Shown here in pieces: positions 34,961-44,142 of a stretch of 64,000 bases of DNA. This DNA comes from Halopseudomonas oceani. GTDB lineage: Bacteria > Pseudomonadota > Gammaproteobacteria > Pseudomonadales > Pseudomonadaceae. A model generated the notes under the pieces. The model was not told the DNA's origin and made no database searches. It saw nothing but the letters and a program-made list of their open reading frames with translations. The stretch lies in NCBI RefSeq assembly GCF_002903165.1, contig NZ_PPSK01000010.1, positions 88,802 to 152,801 on the forward strand, written 5' to 3'. The position numbers and the translations under genes were made by a program. Every line of letters begins with the position of its first letter. Within the stretch, counting starts at the first letter, position 1.

Positions 34961-36249
34961 CCGCGCGTAGCTGTCCGGCGATGTTGATCGCCGCGCCGGC
35001 CTCGGGGCAGGGCAAGACCACGGTAACCGCCGCGCTTGCTCGTCTGCACAGCCGCAAGGGCCGCAAGGTGCGGGTGTTCAAATGTGGCCCGGACTTTCTT
35101 GATCCGATGATTCTGCAGGCCGCCAGTGGTGCGCCGGTGTATCAGCTGGACTTGTGGATGGTTGGCCTGGAGCAGTCCCGCCGGTTGCTCTGGGAAGCGG
35201 CGGCCGAAGCCGATCTGATTCTGATTGAGGGCGTCATGGGGTTGTTCGACGGTACGCCGTCTGCAGCTGATCTTGCCCGTGAGTTTGGCGTGCCGGTACT
35301 GGGTGTTATCGATGGCTCCGGTATGGCGCAAACCTTTGCGGCGGTGGCCTGGGGGCTGGCGAACTTCCAGCCGGATCTGGGCTTTGCCGGGGTGCTGGGC
35401 AACAAGCTTGGCAGTGTTCGTCACGGCGAGATTCTGCGCGACAGTCTGCCGGACAGCCTGCACTGGTATGGCGGCCTGCCCAGAGCCGCTGACCTCGAAC
35501 TGCCGAGCCGACACCTTGGGTTGGTACAGGCCGCCGAGCTGGCGGATCTGCTGGCGCGGCTGGATGCCGCGGCCGATGCCTTGGAGCAGAGCAGCGGTGC
35601 CCCTTTGCCGGAACCGGTAAGCTTCCCGGCACCGAGTGCCGAGGCGCTGCAGCCGTTGTTGGCGGGTGTGCGTATCGGTGTGGCGCGAGATCAGGCCTTT
35701 GCCTTTGTCTATCAGGCCAATCTGGCGCTGCTGCAGGCGATGGGCGCTGAACTCAGCTTCTTCTCGCCGCTTGCCGACGAGGCGCTGCCGGAAGTCGACA
35801 GTGTGTATCTGCCCGGCGGCTATCCCGAGTTGCACGGCGAGACCCTGGCCGCGAATGCGGCGATGGCGCAGGCGCTGCAAGCCCATCACGCCGCTGGCAA
35901 GCCACTGGTCGCCGAGTGCGGCGGGATGCTGTATCTGCTGGATACCCTGACCGACCGTGATGGCGTGCAGCACCGCATGGCCGGATTGCTGCCGGGCAAG
36001 GCGGTGATGCAGTTACGCCTGGCGGCACTGGCGCTGCAGGAGGTGCGCTTGCCCGAGGGCACGCTGCGCGGTCACACCTTCCATCACTCGTTGCTGGATA
36101 CCCGACTGGAAGCGCTGGCACAGGGCGAATGTCCGAACTACCGGCGCACCAGCGAAGCGGTGTTTCGTGACGGCCGGCTGACGGCGTCCTACATCCATTT
36201 CTACCTGCCGAGCAATCCGCAGGCTGCGGCGGCGCTGTTCCGGCCATGA
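34957..36249 (+). CDS. cobB: Cobyrinate a,c-diamide synthase
   Basis: A 430-residue enzyme (CobB/CbiA) that amidates the a and c side chains of the corrin ring with glutamine and ATP. The likely start is the TTG at 34957, which overlaps the cobO stop and has GGGGGTGGAG in front; an ATG at 34981 is an alternative. The N-terminal ATPase domain has PASGQGKTTVTAAL. The C-terminal class I amidotransferase domain has VAECGGMLYLL with the nucleophilic Cys. HTFHHS near the end supplies the catalytic His. cobB here is the corrin enzyme and not the sirtuin of the same name. Confidence 0.95.
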   Translation: MTARSCPAMLIAAPASGQGKTTVTAALARLHSRKGRKVRVFKCGPDFLDPMILQAASGAPVYQLDLWMVGLEQSRRLLWEAAAEADLILIEGVMGLFDGTPSAADLAREFGVPVLGVIDGSGMAQTFAAVAWGLANFQPDLGFAGVLGNKLGSVRHGEILRDSLPDSLHWYGGLPRAADLELPSRHLGLVQAAELADLLARLDAAADALEQSSGAPLPEPVSFPAPSAEALQPLLAGVRIGVARDQAFAFVYQANLALLQAMGAELSFFSPLADEALPEVDSVYLPGGYPELHGETLAANAAMAQALQAHHAAGKPLVAECGGMLYLLDTLTDRDGVQHRMAGLLPGKAVMQLRLAALALQEVRLPEGTLRGHTFHHSLLDTRLEALAQGECPNYRRTSEAVFRDGRLTASYIHFYLPSNPQAAAALFRP

Positions 36250-36882
36250 CCCGGCACGCCTTTGACCCGCAGGAGCGTGACGCGGTGTACCGCGCCATTC
36301 GTGAGCGCCGCGACATGCGCCACTTTGCTGCGGGCAAGGTGCCGCAAGAGCAGTTGCAACGGTTGCTGCAGGCCGCGCATCAGGCCCCGAGTGTCGGCCT
36401 GATGCAGCCGTGGCGCTTTGTGCGTATTACCCGTCAGACGCTGCGCGAGTCGATCCATCAGTTGGTCGAGCAGGAACGGCTGGAGACGGCGCGTGCCCTG
36501 GGCGAGCGGGAGGACGAGTTCATGCGGCTCAAGGTCGAAGGGGTGCTGAGCTGCGCTGAACTGCTGGTCGCAGCCTTGCCACCGGGGCGCGAGGCCCACG
36601 TGTTTGATGCCAGATATGGATCTGGCCTCGGTTGCCTGCGCCATCCAGAACTTATGGCTGGCGGCGCGGGCAGAGGGGCTGGGGCTGGGCTGGGTCTCGC
36701 TGTTTGATCCGCAGGCGCTGGCCGACCTGCTGGCGTTGCCAGCGGGTGCGCGCCCGGTCGCGGTGCTCTGTCTGGGCCCGGTCGACGCGTTCTACAGCCG
36801 GCCGATGCTGGAGCAGGAGCACTGGACCGAGGCCCGACCGCTGGATGACATGCTGTTTACCGATCAATGGGAGGAGCGCTGA
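36246..36882 (+). pseudogene. bluB: 5,6-dimethylbenzimidazole synthase, frameshifted
   Basis: BluB breaks down FMN to make the lower ligand of B12. The first frame (36246 on, MTRHAFDPQERDAVYRAIRE, through EAHVF) matches the N-terminal half. From ATGCCAGATATGGATCTG at 36607 a second frame continues with MDLASVACAIQNLWLAARAE and FDPQALADLLALPAG to a normal C-terminus at 36882. Homologues have about four residues (G-R-R-T in memory) between HVF and MPEMDLAS. Their absence means about 11 nt is missing at 36605-36607. The uninterrupted frame ends at 36707, giving a 153-residue hybrid that lacks the FMN-contacting C-terminal half. Assembly error cannot be excluded. Confidence 0.85.
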
Positions 36883-37679
36883 TGAGCGCGTTCGGACCGC
36901 AACGTATTATTTGCCTGTCGACTGAAACCTGCGAAGTGCTCTATGCGCTCGGTGAACAGCAGCGCATTGTCGGCATTTCCGGATTTACCGTGCGCCCGCC
37001 GCAGGCGCGCAAGGAAAAACCCAAGATCGGCGCGTTCACCAGCGCAAAGCACGACGAGGTTCTCGCTCTGCAGCCGGATCTGGTGCTGGGTTACTGCGAC
37101 CTGCAGGCAGACATAGTTGCCGACCTGGCGCGGGCAGGGCTGGAAGTTCACCTGTTCAACCAGCGCAGTATTGCCGGCATTTTGGCAATGATCAGCACGC
37201 TCGGGGCGCTGGTGGGCGCGGCAGATCGCGCCGCGGCGCTGGTTCAGGAACTGGAAGGGCGCATGGCGGCGGTCGCCGCGCAGGCAGCGGCACTGCCACG
37301 CCGCCCGCGTATCTATTTCGAGGAGTGGAATGAGCCGCTGATCAGTGGCATCGGCTGGGTCAGCGAGTTGATCACCCTGGCTGGCGGCGACGATTGCTTC
37401 AGTGATCTGGCCGCACTGCCGCGGGCGAAGCAGCGCATCATCACCGACCCGCTTGAAGTGGTGCGGCGCGCGCCCGATATCATCATCGGCTCCTGGTGCG
37501 GCAAGCGCTTTCGCCCGGAACAGGTGGTCGAGCGTGACGGCTGGAATCAGGTTCCGGCGGTGGCGCAGGCGCAGCTGTTCGAGATCAAGTCGGCCGACAT
37601 TCTGCAGCCGGGGATCGGCGCACTGACCGACGGGCTGGATCAGCTCGCTGCGCTGATTCGCCAGTGGGCGCTTTCATGA
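36882..37679 (+). CDS. Cobalamin-binding (BtuF-like) substrate-binding fold protein without signal peptide
   Basis: A 265-residue protein started at [20 protein letters not shown] (36882), whose ATG overlaps the bluB stop and has GGAGG upstream. The fold is that of ABC-type periplasmic binding proteins of the PF01497 class: [42 protein letters not shown], and a C-terminal lobe with [17 protein letters not shown]. BtuF proteins carry a signal peptide, but here the protein begins directly with the first strand, so it looks cytoplasmic. It may bind a corrinoid intermediate. Such genes recur in Pseudomonas cob operons; function is unproven. Confidence 0.85.
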   Translation: MSAFGPQRIICLSTETCEVLYALGEQQRIVGISGFTVRPPQARKEKPKIGAFTSAKHDEVLALQPDLVLGYCDLQADIVADLARAGLEVHLFNQRSIAGILAMISTLGALVGAADRAAALVQELEGRMAAVAAQAAALPRRPRIYFEEWNEPLISGIGWVSELITLAGGDDCFSDLAALPRAKQRIITDPLEVVRRAPDIIIGSWCGKRFRPEQVVERDGWNQVPAVAQAQLFEIKSADILQPGIGALTDGLDQLAALIRQWALS

Positions 37680-38590
37680 GTCTGCTCGGGCCGCTGGTGG
37701 TGGCTGGGGTGACGCTGGATGCGCTGCTGGGTGAACCGCGTCGGCATCATCCGCTGGTGGGCTTTGGCAATCTCGCCGCCGGGCTGGAGCAGCGTCTGAA
37801 TACCGCGGCTGGCGGCAGCATCGCCCGCGGCGCGCTGGCCTGGGTGCTGGCAGTAGTGCCGCCGGTGGCACTGGTCTGGTGGCTGGCGGCGCAGCCAGTG
37901 ATCGGCTGGCTGGTATCACTGCTGTGTCTGTACGCGGCCATCGGCTGGGAAAGCCTTGGCGCCCATGCCCGGCCCGTTGCACAGGCGCTGGAGCGCGGGG
38001 ATCTGCCCCGTGCACGCGAGCTGGTCGGACGCATGGTCAGCCGCGACACCCGTGCGCTGGACGAGGAGGGCGTCGCCCGCGCCACCGTCGAATCGGTGCT
38101 GGAGAATGGCAGTGACGCGGTGTTTGCGGCGCTGTTCTGGTTTGCTGTGGCCGGCGCCCCCGGTGTTGTTCTGTACCGACTGGCCAACACGCTGGATGCG
38201 ATGTGGGGTTACCGCTCGCCGCGTTTTCTGCTGTTCGGCCGCGTCGCGGCGCGGCTGGACGATGTGCTCAATTTTATTCCTGCCCGGCTGGTGGCGGTGA
38301 GCTACGCACTGTGCGGCAACGCGCGGCTGGCCTGGCGTTGCTGGCGCAGTCAGGCTCGGCTGTGGGACAGCCCCAACGCCGGACCGGTGATGGCCGCAGG
38401 TGCCGGTGCGCTGGAGCGCGCGCTGGGTGGCCCGGCGATGTATCACGGCCGAGTCGAACAGCGCCCGCTGCTTGGCGAAGGGCCGCGTGCGGTGGCCGCC
38501 GATATTGACCGTGCGCTGCTGCTGGTGCGTCGCAGCGTGCTGCTGTGGGTGCTGGTGATCGTACTGATCTGGGGAGTTAGCCATGCTTGA
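37676..38590 (+). CDS. cbiB: Adenosylcobinamide-phosphate synthase
   Basis: A 304-residue membrane protein (CobD in Pseudomonas denitrificans nomenclature) started at [19 protein letters not shown] (37676), overlapping the previous stop. It condenses aminopropanol phosphate with adenosylcobyric acid. Family features are [17 protein letters not shown] near the N-terminus, [18 protein letters not shown] in the middle, and [16 protein letters not shown]. About five hydrophobic segments are visible, including one at the C-terminus. It overlaps the next gene by 8 bases. Confidence 0.95.
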   Translation: MSLLGPLVVAGVTLDALLGEPRRHHPLVGFGNLAAGLEQRLNTAAGGSIARGALAWVLAVVPPVALVWWLAAQPVIGWLVSLLCLYAAIGWESLGAHARPVAQALERGDLPRARELVGRMVSRDTRALDEEGVARATVESVLENGSDAVFAALFWFAVAGAPGVVLYRLANTLDAMWGYRSPRFLLFGRVAARLDDVLNFIPARLVAVSYALCGNARLAWRCWRSQARLWDSPNAGPVMAAGAGALERALGGPAMYHGRVEQRPLLGEGPRAVAADIDRALLLVRRSVLLWVLVIVLIWGVSHA

Positions 38591-39575
38591 ACACGGAGGG
38601 CGTTTGCGTGAAGCCGCCCGGCGCTTCAACCGGCCGGTAGAGCAGTGGCTTGACCTGTCGACCGGCATCTCGCCCTTTGCCTGGCCGATACCGGCGCTGC
38701 CGCAATCCATCTGGCAGCGCCTGCCCGAAACCGACGATAACCTGTCAGGCGTGGCCGGTGACTATTACGGCGCCCCTGCCGCGCTGCCGGTGGCCGGCTC
38801 GCAGGCGGCCATTCAGGCGTTGCCGCTGTTGCGCGCCCCAAGTCGGGTCGGGGTACTGGAGCCGACCTACGCCGAGCATGCCGACGCGTGGCGCCGGGCC
38901 GGGCACGCGGTGCGCAGCGTGCAGCTGGATGACGTTGCCGACGTGCTGCCGCAGCTGGATGTGCTGCTCGCAGTGAATCCGAACAACCCCACCGCTCAAC
39001 TGCTTACAACCGAGCAACTGCTGAAGTGGCACGCCGAGCTGGCGAGCCGGGGTGGCTGGCTGCTGGTTGATGAAGCCTTTATGGATGTTACACCCGAGCA
39101 CAGCCTTGCCAGCTTCACCGACCGGGAAGGGCTAATCGTGCTGCGCTCGCTGGGTAAGTTCTTTGGTCTGGCCGGTCTGCGTTTGGGATTTGTGCTGGCG
39201 GCTCCTGCCTTGCTGGGCCAGCTGGAGAAGGCTCTGGGCCCCTGGGCCGTGAGCGGTCCGGCCCGGGCGGTCGGCCTTGCCGCGCTGCTGGATGCCAGCA
39301 CCCAGCAGCTCTGGCGCTATCGGCTGAAGACCGCCAGTGAGCGGCTCGATGCGCTGCTGATACAGGCGGGTCTGAGCGGCGGGGCGGGTTGTGGCTTGTT
39401 CCAGTGGCGTGAGTCGGAACGCGCCGAGCGGCTGTACCTCAATCTGGCTGGGCAGGGCGTACTCGTGCGCCTGTTCCCGGCCCTCAACGGACTGCGTTTT
39501 GGTCTGCCCCATCACCAGCGCGACTGGGAACGGGTTGAGCAGGCCCTGAACACGAGTATGAGAGCACCACAATGA
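38583..39575 (+). CDS. cobC: L-threonine-O-3-phosphate decarboxylase (PLP enzyme)
   Basis: A 330-residue fold-type I PLP enzyme, called CobC in Pseudomonas and CobD in Salmonella. It makes (R)-1-amino-2-propanol phosphate, the linker used by cbiB's product next door. Visible features are [12 protein letters not shown] at the N-terminus, [25 protein letters not shown] and the PLP lysine in [16 protein letters not shown]. The length is normal. It overlaps cbiB by 8 bases and the next gene by 4. Confidence 0.93.
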   Translation: MLEHGGRLREAARRFNRPVEQWLDLSTGISPFAWPIPALPQSIWQRLPETDDNLSGVAGDYYGAPAALPVAGSQAAIQALPLLRAPSRVGVLEPTYAEHADAWRRAGHAVRSVQLDDVADVLPQLDVLLAVNPNNPTAQLLTTEQLLKWHAELASRGGWLLVDEAFMDVTPEHSLASFTDREGLIVLRSLGKFFGLAGLRLGFVLAAPALLGQLEKALGPWAVSGPARAVGLAALLDASTQQLWRYRLKTASERLDALLIQAGLSGGAGCGLFQWRESERAERLYLNLAGQGVLVRLFPALNGLRFGLPHHQRDWERVEQALNTSMRAPQ

Positions 39576-41032
39576 CAACGCTGATGGTGCAGGGCACCAC
39601 CTCTGATGCCGGCAAGAGTACGCTGGTCAGCGCCTTGTGCCGCTGGCTGGTCCGTCAGAACGTCGTGGTGGCGCCGTTCAAGCCGCAGAACATGGCGCTG
39701 AACGCGGCGGTCACCGCCAATGGCGGCGAGATCGGCCGGGCGCAGGCGGTGCAGGCGCAGGCCGCGCGCGTGCCGACCCACACCGACCTCAATCCGATTC
39801 TGCTTAAGCCCAATACCGACGTGGGGGCGCAGGTAATCATCAACGGCCACCCGATCGGCACCATGGATGCGGTGAGCTACCACGCCTACAAGCCGACCGC
39901 GATGCAGGCGGTGCTGGCGGCTCATGGTCGTCTTTGCGAGTGGGCGCAGGTCGTGATGGTGGAAGGCGCCGGTTCGCCCGCCGAGATCAATCTGCGCGAA
40001 GGTGATATTGCCAATATGGGCTTTGCCGAGGCGGTCGATTGTCCGGTGATCATCATTGCCGATATCGACAAGGGTGGCGTATTCGCGCATCTGGCCGGGA
40101 CGCTGGCGCTGCTGTCGGCGTCCGAGCAGGCGCGGGTGAAGGGCTTTGTCATCAACCGTTTCCGTGGCGACATCGCGCTGCTGGAGCCGGGGTTGCGGTG
40201 GCTGGAGGAGTACACCGGCAAGCCGGTGCTAGGCGTTCTGCCGTATCTGCAGGATCTGCATCTGGAGGCGGAAGATGCGGTCGAGACGCGGCAGGTCGGC
40301 GGCGCTGCCGACGCGCTGCGGGTCGTGGTGCCGGTGTTGCCGCGGATCAGCAATCACACCGACTTTGATCCGTTGCGCCTGCATCCGCAGGTTGACCTGC
40401 AGTTCATTCCGGCCGGGCAGGCGTTGCCGCCGGCTGACCTCATTATTCTGCCCGGCTCCAAGAGCGTACGGGCGGATCTGGAGCATCTGCGCGCACAGGG
40501 CTGGGATCAGGATATCGCTCGTCATCTGCGCTACGGCGGCCGGCTGCTGGGCATTTGCGGCGGCTTTCAGATGCTGGGTAACTGTGTTGATGATCCGCTC
40601 GGACTTGAAGGGCCGGCTGGTACAGAGCGGGGCCTGGGATTGTTGGACATGGTCACCGAGTTGCGTGTCGATAAGCAGCTGCGCAATGTTCGCGGACGGC
40701 TGAGCCTCGGCCACGCGGAGGTCAGCGGCTATGAAATTCACGCCGGCACCAGCGAGGGGGACGCGCTCGAGAACCCCTTGGTGTTGCTCGATGACGACCG
40801 CGCCGATGGTGTTCTGAGTGATGACGGGCAGGTAGCCGGTACCTACCTGCACGGCCTGTTCGAGTCGCCTGCAGCGCAGCAGGCACTGCTTGGCTGGGCC
40901 GGTTTGCAGCAGGCGCAGGGCGTCGACTACGCCGCCTTGCGCGAGCGCGATCTGGATCGGCTCGCCGACCTGGTTGAGCAACATTTGGATACCGCAGCGT
41001 TGCGCGAGCTGTGCGGGGTGGCTCATGGCTGA
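39572..41032 (+). CDS. cobQ: Cobyric acid synthase
   Basis: A 486-residue glutamine-dependent amidotransferase that amidates the b, d, e and g side chains. The N-terminal ATPase domain shows [20 protein letters not shown] and [13 protein letters not shown]. The class I glutamine amidotransferase domain has [12 protein letters not shown] with catalytic Cys, and [11 protein letters not shown] with catalytic His. Start and stop overlap the adjacent genes, so it is translated with the rest of the operon. Confidence 0.97.
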   Translation: MTTLMVQGTTSDAGKSTLVSALCRWLVRQNVVVAPFKPQNMALNAAVTANGGEIGRAQAVQAQAARVPTHTDLNPILLKPNTDVGAQVIINGHPIGTMDAVSYHAYKPTAMQAVLAAHGRLCEWAQVVMVEGAGSPAEINLREGDIANMGFAEAVDCPVIIIADIDKGGVFAHLAGTLALLSASEQARVKGFVINRFRGDIALLEPGLRWLEEYTGKPVLGVLPYLQDLHLEAEDAVETRQVGGAADALRVVVPVLPRISNHTDFDPLRLHPQVDLQFIPAGQALPPADLIILPGSKSVRADLEHLRAQGWDQDIARHLRYGGRLLGICGGFQMLGNCVDDPLGLEGPAGTERGLGLLDMVTELRVDKQLRNVRGRLSLGHAEVSGYEIHAGTSEGDALENPLVLLDDDRADGVLSDDGQVAGTYLHGLFESPAAQQALLGWAGLQQAQGVDYAALRERDLDRLADLVEQHLDTAALRELCGVAHG

Positions 41033-41546
41033 GTTGATTCTCGGTGGTGCGCGTTCCGGTAAGAGTCGATACGCCGAGCAGCGGGCAACTGAAAGCGGGT
41101 TGGACGTGGTGTATATCGCGACCTGCCAGCCACGCGATGAGGAGATGCGCGAGCGGGTTGAACGCCACCGTCATCAGCGACCGGCAGATTGGGCGCTGGT
41201 CGAGGAGCCGTTGGCACTGGCGCGGGCACTTGCTGAGCAGGCGCGGGCTGACCGCTGCCTGCTGGTCGATTGCCTGACGCTGTGGCTGAGCAACCTGCTG
41301 CTGACTGACGACCCGCAAGCATGGGCGCGCGAGCGCAGCGCGTTGCTGGACGTGCTTACCACCTTGCCCGGGCGCATTCTGCTGGTCAGCAACGAAACCG
41401 GCCTGGGCGTCGTGCCGATGGGCGAGTTGACCCGCCGTTTTGTCGATGAGGCCGGCTGGCTGCATCAGGCGCTGGCGGCAACTTGTGAACGTGTGGTGTT
41501 CTGCGTTGCCGGTCTGCCGCAAGTGTTGAAAGGAGAAAAGCTGTGA
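41025..41546 (+). CDS. cobU: Bifunctional adenosylcobinamide kinase / adenosylcobinamide-phosphate guanylyltransferase
   Basis: A 173-residue enzyme (CobP in Pseudomonas nomenclature) started at [18 protein letters not shown] (41025). The P-loop GGARSGKS, the segment [13 protein letters not shown] and the [13 protein letters not shown]alker-B-like strand are typical. [20 protein letters not shown] is a family signature. It activates adenosylcobinamide with GTP before the final assembly by cobS. It overlaps cobQ by 8 and cobT by 4 bases. Confidence 0.96.
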   Translation: MAELILGGARSGKSRYAEQRATESGLDVVYIATCQPRDEEMRERVERHRHQRPADWALVEEPLALARALAEQARADRCLLVDCLTLWLSNLLLTDDPQAWARERSALLDVLTTLPGRILLVSNETGLGVVPMGELTRRFVDEAGWLHQALAATCERVVFCVAGLPQVLKGEKL

Positions 41547-42598
41547 CAACACCGTGGTGGCAACAGCCGGTCGTACCTTTGGATGCGGGCCGCCTGGCTC
41601 AGGCGTTGGCGCGAGAGGCACAACTCACCAAGCCTGCCGGTTCCCTGGGGCGCCTGGAACAGGTCGCGGTAACCCTGGCCAGCCTGCAGCGCCGCGGCGC
41701 GCCCAGCCTGGAGCGCATCTGGATCAGCGTTTTTGCCGCCGATCACGGTATCGCGGTTGAAGGGGTGTCGGCCTTTCCGCAGGAAGTCACCGGACAGATG
41801 CTGGCCAATTTTGCCCAGGGTGGCGCTGCGATCAGTGTACTGGCGCGGCATCTTGGCGCACCGCTGGAACTGATCGACCTGGGGTTGGCGCACGAGATTG
41901 CGCCGCTACCGGGGGTGCGCCATCTCAATATTGCCGCGGGTACAGCGAGTTTCCTGCACGGTGCGGCAATGACCGCAGCACAATGCGATGCCGCGCTGCG
42001 CGTCGGTCAGGAGGCTGTTCAGCGGGCTGTCGAGGATGGTGCCGAGCTATTTATCGGTGGTGAGATGGGGATCGGCAATACCAGCAGCGCCTGTGCGCTG
42101 TCGGCCTTGCTGCTGGACCAGCCAGTGAGCGAGCTGGTGGGCCTTGGCACCGGACTCACGGCGCTTGGATTACGGCACAAGAGCAGGATCATCGAGCGGG
42201 CTGTGGCCCATCATCGCCCGCATGCCAATGACGCGTTTGAGACGCTGCGTCGGGTTGGTGGGCTGGAGGTGGCGGCGCTTGCCGGGGCCTACGTCGCAGC
42301 TGCGCAGAACGGCCTGCCGGTGCTGGTGGACGGTTACATCAGTACGGCCGCCGCGTTATGCGCCGTACGTATGAACTCAGACGTTCGTCGCTGGTTGCTC
42401 TACAGCCACCGTGGCGCTGAGCCGGGGCATCGTTTTCTGCTACAGGAGCTGGATGCTGAACCTTTGCTGTCTCTGGATCTGCGCCTGGGGGAGGCGAGCG
42501 GCGCGGCCCTGGCGGTACCGCTGCTGCAGGCCGCCTGCAGGCTACACAATGAAATGGCGACCTTCGCAGAGGCGGCAGTCTCGGGGAGCCTGGTATGA
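41543..42598 (+). CDS. cobT: Nicotinate-nucleotide:dimethylbenzimidazole phosphoribosyltransferase
   Basis: A 351-residue enzyme (CobU in Pseudomonas nomenclature) that activates dimethylbenzimidazole to alpha-ribazole phosphate. Features are [16 protein letters not shown] near the N-terminus, [16 protein letters not shown] and [29 protein letters not shown] and [19 protein letters not shown] follow; the Glu in the last segment is the usual catalytic base. The gene is intact although bluB, which makes its substrate, is frameshifted. The strain may therefore depend on outside dimethylbenzimidazole or use another base. Confidence 0.96.
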   Translation: MTTPWWQQPVVPLDAGRLAQALAREAQLTKPAGSLGRLEQVAVTLASLQRRGAPSLERIWISVFAADHGIAVEGVSAFPQEVTGQMLANFAQGGAAISVLARHLGAPLELIDLGLAHEIAPLPGVRHLNIAAGTASFLHGAAMTAAQCDAALRVGQEAVQRAVEDGAELFIGGEMGIGNTSSACALSALLLDQPVSELVGLGTGLTALGLRHKSRIIERAVAHHRPHANDAFETLRRVGGLEVAALAGAYVAAAQNGLPVLVDGYISTAAALCAVRMNSDVRRWLLYSHRGAEPGHRFLLQELDAEPLLSLDLRLGEASGAALAVPLLQAACRLHNEMATFAEAAVSGSLV

Positions 42599-43170
42599 GT
42601 CTGCGGTTGCTGCTGCTGCGCCATGGCGAGACACAGCAAGGCGGTGGTCTGCGTGGCAGTATCGATGATGATCTCACCGACCTGGGATGGCAGCAGATGT
42701 GGGGGGCACTGCCGGCATTACCTGACTGGCAGCGTATTGTCAGTTCCCCGCTACGCAGGTGCGGTCTGTTTGCGCTACAGCTGAGCCTGCGCGACGGGCT
42801 CCCTTTGAGTTACGCCGACGGCCTGCGCGAACTGCATTTCGGCCAATGGGAAGGCCGGCACCCCAGCGATCTTATGCACGACCAGGCTGACGCGCTGGGC
42901 GCCTTCTGGTCTGACCCTTATGGTTTCACGCCGCCGGATGGTGAACCTGTGGCCCGGTTTGCCGAGCGAGTCTGGGCGGCGCTGGCGCAGCTGGAGCGCG
43001 AGCACCCTGACCAGACGTTGCTGCTGGTCACTCACGGCGGCGTGATGCGCTTGTTGCTTGCCGCAGCACGGGGTTTGCCCGCCGCGCAGTTACTGCAGGT
43101 TGAGGTGGCCCACGGCGCGCTGTATCGCCTGACCTACCGGAACGGTCGCGTTGAGGGGCTCCCGGCATGA
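42595..43170 (+). CDS. cobC: Alpha-ribazole phosphatase (histidine phosphatase family)
   Basis: A 191-residue histidine phosphatase. The catalytic loop [12 protein letters not shown] is at residues 4-15. A second His lies in [12 protein letters not shown], and the [14 protein letters not shown] segment is typical of CobC-type enzymes. It removes phosphate from alpha-ribazole phosphate or adenosylcobalamin phosphate late in the pathway. The symbol cobC follows Salmonella usage and differs from the decarboxylase called cobC in Pseudomonas. Both neighbours overlap by 4 bases. Confidence 0.9.
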   Translation: MSLRLLLLRHGETQQGGGLRGSIDDDLTDLGWQQMWGALPALPDWQRIVSSPLRRCGLFALQLSLRDGLPLSYADGLRELHFGQWEGRHPSDLMHDQADALGAFWSDPYGFTPPDGEPVARFAERVWAALAQLEREHPDQTLLLVTHGGVMRLLLAAARGLPAAQLLQVEVAHGALYRLTYRNGRVEGLPA

Positions 43171-43901
43171 TTCCCTTTGGCCTCGCCCTGCAACTGCTGA
43201 GCCGCATACCTGTGCGACTGTGGCGTGAGCCGACCGGTCAGGAGCTCGGCCGCTCACTGTTGTGGTATCCGGCTGTTGGGCTGTTGCTCGGCTTTGCGCT
43301 GCTGCTTCTGAGCTGGCTGCTTGGCGGTGTTGCTACGCCGCTGGCTGCCGCGCTGTTGCTGGTGTTCTGGGTCTGGTTTAGCGGCGGCCTGCACCTCGAC
43401 GGGCTGGCCGATACGGCGGATGCCTGGGTCGGCGGCATGGGGAGTGCCGAACGGACTTTGAAGATCATGAAGGATCCGGCCTGCGGACCGGTCGGGGTGA
43501 CCGTGCTGGTCTTGCTGCTGCTGGTGAAGTGGGCGGCACTGGTCAGCCTGCTTGAAACTGCGGCTTGGCCGGCATTGCTGCTGGCGCCCTGGCTGGCGCG
43601 CGGCGCGCTGGCCGGGCTGCTGCTGAGTACGCCCTATGTTCGGCCTCAAGGGATGGGCTCGCTGCTGGTGGCGCAGATGCCCCGTGAGCGTCTGAAGCTA
43701 ACGTTGCTACTGCACACCGGTCTGACCTTGTGCCTTGGCTGGGTTGGCCTGTTGGCGCTGGTCGTGACCATCAGCCTGCTGGCGTTGTGGCGACGTTCGC
43801 TGCTCGATCGGCTGGGCGGTACAACGGGTGATACCGCCGGGGCCCTGGTTGAAGTGATCGAGGCGGCGGTGCTGGCAGTGGTTGCCGTGCAGCTGGTCTG
43901 A
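43167..43901 (+). CDS. cobS: Adenosylcobinamide-GDP ribazoletransferase (cobalamin synthase)
   Basis: A 244-residue inner-membrane enzyme (CobV in Pseudomonas nomenclature) that joins the upper corrin part with alpha-ribazole. The N-terminus PFGLALQLLSRIPV, the signature GGLHLDGLADTADAWVGG (about residues 72-89), and KIMKDPACGPVGV are intact. About six membrane segments are visible. It is the last gene of the operon; its stop codon overlaps the ANR/FNR-type box of the following small unit. Confidence 0.96.
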   Translation: MIPFGLALQLLSRIPVRLWREPTGQELGRSLLWYPAVGLLLGFALLLLSWLLGGVATPLAAALLLVFWVWFSGGLHLDGLADTADAWVGGMGSAERTLKIMKDPACGPVGVTVLVLLLLVKWAALVSLLETAAWPALLLAPWLARGALAGLLLSTPYVRPQGMGSLLVAQMPRERLKLTLLLHTGLTLCLGWVGLLALVVTISLLALWRRSLLDRLGGTTGDTAGALVEVIEAAVLAVVAVQLV

Positions 43902-43939
43902 TCTGGATCAAACGCGGGCGGAACCTATGTGGGTTATTT
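43898..43939 (+). promoter_or_regulatory. ANR/FNR-type class II promoter of the small ORF
   Basis: CTGATCTGGATCAA at 43898-43911 matches the ANR/FNR pattern TTGAT-N4-ATCAA except for the first base. Its centre (43904.5) is 41.5 bases from an inferred start at 43946. The sequence at the expected -10 position is TTATTT (43934-43939). This spacing is that of class II FNR-dependent promoters. The box overlaps the cobS stop codon. Confidence 0.6.
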
Positions 43940-44011
43940 TCATCTCAGTGTCATCTGATGTGACTAAGGTCAGGTCGAGACCAGAACATTGAAACGAAGA
44001 AGGAACCTCAC

Positions 44012-44092
44012 ATGAGTGACTACATTGAAGAATTGATCGAACTGCAATCCCAACAGTGGGATGACGAAGTGGAAGACGCCGAAGAGCTATGA
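44012..44092 (+). CDS. Putative 26-residue acidic small protein
   Basis: A short ORF, MSDYIEELIELQSQQWDD followed by EVEDAEEL, behind AAGGAACC at a good distance. It has 11 acidic and no basic residues and would form one amphipathic helix. I know no family for it. It has its own putative ANR/FNR promoter about 66 bases upstream of the start and its own terminator, so it is a unit separate from the cob operon. It may be a true small protein, or the transcript (about 165 nt) may act as a small RNA with a coding part. Protein-level expression is unproven. Confidence 0.55.
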   Translation: MSDYIEELIELQSQQWDDEVEDAEEL

Positions 44093-44112
44093 TGCTCTTC
44101 GCGCAATTTCTT
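44081..44112 (+). terminator. Terminator overlapping the small ORF stop codon
   Basis: GAAGAGC (44081-44087), loop TATGAT, GCTCTTC (44094-44100), followed by a T-rich stretch with interruptions (GCGCAATTTCTTTATTTT). The stop codon lies in the loop and the last two codons in the stem, so ribosomes on the ORF would affect hairpin folding. Confidence 0.65.
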
Positions 44113-44142
44113 TATTTTATTTTTAACTGCCTGTTTTAAATA

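Noticed and set aside
36607..36882. Independent gene for the C-terminal part of BluB
   Set aside because: It lacks its own ribosome binding site, begins in the middle of a known domain, and joins cleanly to the upstream half if about 11 nt is restored. One broken gene is the simpler reading.
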